Positions 4,830-5,751 of a DNA stretch of 5,751 nucleotides are shown one piece after another; the first letter of the stretch is position 1; every line of letters starts with the position of its first letter. The position numbers were made by a program, and so were the translations under genes. Where the stretch lies: NCBI GenBank assembly GCA_014729945.1, contig WJJC01000086.1:1-5751 (forward strand), given 5' to 3'. This DNA comes from Candidatus Bathyarchaeota archaeon (GTDB lineage: Archaea > Thermoproteota > Bathyarchaeia > TCS64). Under the pieces are notes generated by a model. It was not told where the DNA came from. It worked only from the letters and a program-made list of their open reading frames with translations, and searched no databases.

Positions 4830-5177
4830 ATGGAAAACCGAGTATTAATTGACACAATAAATATACTGAAAGAAGCCTCAGAGGAATCAGGAAAACCCAT
4901 ATGGAAGGCACTAGCCGAGGAACTGGATAAACCAAACCGTAGAAGGGTAGTGGTTAACCTCAGCAGGGTTGACCGATACATCGAGGAAGACGATGTGGTG
5001 GCGATCCCGGGAAAGGTTCTCGCGGCTGGAAACCTGTCTAAGCCGGTTAAGGTAGCTGCCTTCAGCTTCAGTCAGGGCGCCATCGAGAAAATTAAGATGG
5101 TGAAGGGCGAGTACATGACTCTGGACGAGTTATTGGAGTCAGGCATTGAGCCAAGCCAGATCCGTATAATGAAGTAA
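4830..5177 (+). CDS. rpl18e: 50S ribosomal protein L18e (eL18)
   Basis: Large-subunit protein found only in archaea and eukaryotes, related in fold to bacterial L15. It has 115 residues, the normal archaeal size. Conserved segments are WKALAEELDKPNRRRVVVNL (25-44), LSRVDRYIEEDDVVAIPGKVLAAG (from 44), with the PGKVL-x-x-G signature, and KVAAFSFSQGAIEKI (74-88) before an Ile-Arg-Ile C-terminus. It starts at ATG four bases after the RpoD stop. AGGAGA at 4816-4821, inside the rpoD 3' end, is the ribosome binding site. It is the last gene of the operon here. The usual next genes, L13, S9 and RpoN, do not follow. Confidence 0.96.
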   Translation: MENRVLIDTINILKEASEESGKPIWKALAEELDKPNRRRVVVNLSRVDRYIEEDDVVAIPGKVLAAGNLSKPVKVAAFSFSQGAIEKIKMVKGEYMTLDELLESGIEPSQIRIMK

Positions 5178-5204
5178 CTTCTTTACAATTTTTCATATAT
5201 TTTT
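5178..5204 (+). terminator. T-rich terminator of the ribosomal operon
   Basis: Directly after the L18e stop come two TTTTT tracts (5189-5193 and 5200-5204) in a strongly AT-rich 45-base gap. Archaeal termination commonly uses such oligo-T runs. The convergent gene beyond ends at 5223, so a stop to transcription is expected here. No convincing hairpin was seen, and the opposite strand has only weak T runs. Confidence 0.6.
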
Positions 5205-5222
5205 AGAATAGTAGAAATAGTT

Positions 5223-5751
5223 TTAGATATGCGTTTTAAGTTTCATGCAGGCGTCGACAATATCCCTTGGTGTGACTCCTGGACTCTCAGGCCCATATTC
5301 ACTGAAATAGTCTTCAACAACCTCAAGTAGTACGGCTTCATCTAGCCTTAGGCCTCGGATTTTTTCCTCAAGCTCCGAGATGGATTCCTTAGGTATTATG
5401 AAAAAGTCACCTGTGATGTTCACATCCATTAAGATATCTTCCTCTACTTCGGCTCTTACCCTAATGAGCTTACCCGCCTTGTGATCAGCCTCAACCATCT
5501 TGATGTTATGGGCTATCTTAACCGCTCTACCCTGCTTCTGTCTAGGAGACTCCATGTATAACCAATCTGTGCTCAAGTGTCTTGGCTTGGTCTCCCTCTC
5601 AAAGATGTTGTATTCTGCAGGTGTGGGTTTGCTGGGCTCCAACCTTATATCCATGATTTGCTGGAACTGGTTAACATAAACTTCCTTGATGAACTTGGGA
5701 CTCGGTGACTCCCCCAGTTCTTTACTGAGTGTGCTAACCCATTTTTCCATA
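5223..5751 (-). CDS. Probable lipoate-protein ligase, C-terminal part (5' end outside window)
   Basis: The gene runs leftward, and its N-terminal coding part lies beyond the window edge. Lipoate ligases activate lipoate with ATP and attach it to lysines of 2-oxoacid dehydrogenase E2 or glycine-cleavage H proteins in the cytosol. The final 100 residues match the accessory C-terminal domain, called LplB where it is a separate protein (Thermoplasma). Counted from the Met at the window edge: GRAVKIAHNIKMVEADH (74-90), KAGKLIRVRAEVEED (91-105), ITGDFFIIP (112-120) and LEEKIRGL (127-134). About 70 residues precede it and include HLSTDW (58-63), resembling the K-x-S-x-x-W end of the catalytic domain. 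The edge Met is therefore probably internal and the protein a fused LplA-LplB form. The key catalytic lysine and lipoyl-AMP site would lie outside the window. The family call rests on motif memory. The stop is TAA (5223-5225 on the plus strand, read in reverse). Confidence 0.7.
   Translation of the reverse strand, partial: MEKWVSTLSKELGESPSPKFIKEVYVNQFQQIMDIRLEPSKPTPAEYNIFERETKPRHLSTDWLYMESPRQKQGRAVKIAHNIKMVEADHKAGKLIRVRAEVEEDILMDVNITGDFFIIPKESISELEEKIRGLRLDEAVLLEVVEDYFSEYGPESPGVTPRDIVDACMKLKTHI

Noticed and set aside
5200..5227. TTTTAGA direct repeat flanking the L18e/lipoate ligase gap, considered as a target-site duplication
   Set aside because: It is only seven AT-rich bases, with no transposase or terminal inverted repeats nearby, so it is likely chance.
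1..5751. CRISPR array, insertion sequence or defence system
   Set aside because: No spaced direct repeats, transposase, integrase or nuclease motifs were seen on either strand.

Overview
The window is archaeal. The evidence is the gene order rps13-rps4-rps11-rpoD(rpo3)-rpl18e, the archaeal/eukaryotic-type proteins L18e and RpoD, AT-rich TATA-like elements about 25-30 bases ahead of apparent transcript starts, and Shine-Dalgarno motifs inside the ribosomal cluster. The mid-range base composition and a cytosolic-type lipoate ligase would fit several lineages, Asgard archaea such as Thorarchaeota among them. I cannot fix the lineage from sequence alone, so treat that as a weak guess.

Layout. 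At 1-823 is the C-terminal part of a major facilitator transporter. At 869-1114 is a stand-alone Lrp/AsnC ligand-binding (RAM) domain protein. Its start codon overlaps a perfect 17-bp palindrome. A 196-base gap follows, with three successive inverted repeats. At 1311-1568 is a small three-helix membrane protein. After it, in the same reading frame and separated only by one UAA and twelve sense codons, comes a toastrack-like (DUF4097) beta-solenoid protein at 1605-2324. Together these two have the architecture of a LiaF-like membrane-anchored toastrack protein split by a stop codon.

From 2434 to 5177 is a tight operon for small-subunit proteins S13, S4 and S11, the RNA polymerase subunit RpoD (Rpo3) and large-subunit protein L18e. 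Gaps are 1-18 bases, every gene has a Shine-Dalgarno motif, and S11 and RpoD both start at TTG. These proteins assemble the 30S head, body and platform, the polymerase assembly platform and the 50S subunit. The usual downstream partners (L13, S9, RpoN) are absent. Instead a convergent minus-strand gene begins at 5223, the C-terminal end of a likely lipoate-protein ligase that runs off the window.

The points most worth a second look are the in-frame split of the membrane/toastrack pair, the palindrome on the RAM gene start, the stem series in the following gap, and the incomplete Fe-S cysteine set in RpoD.
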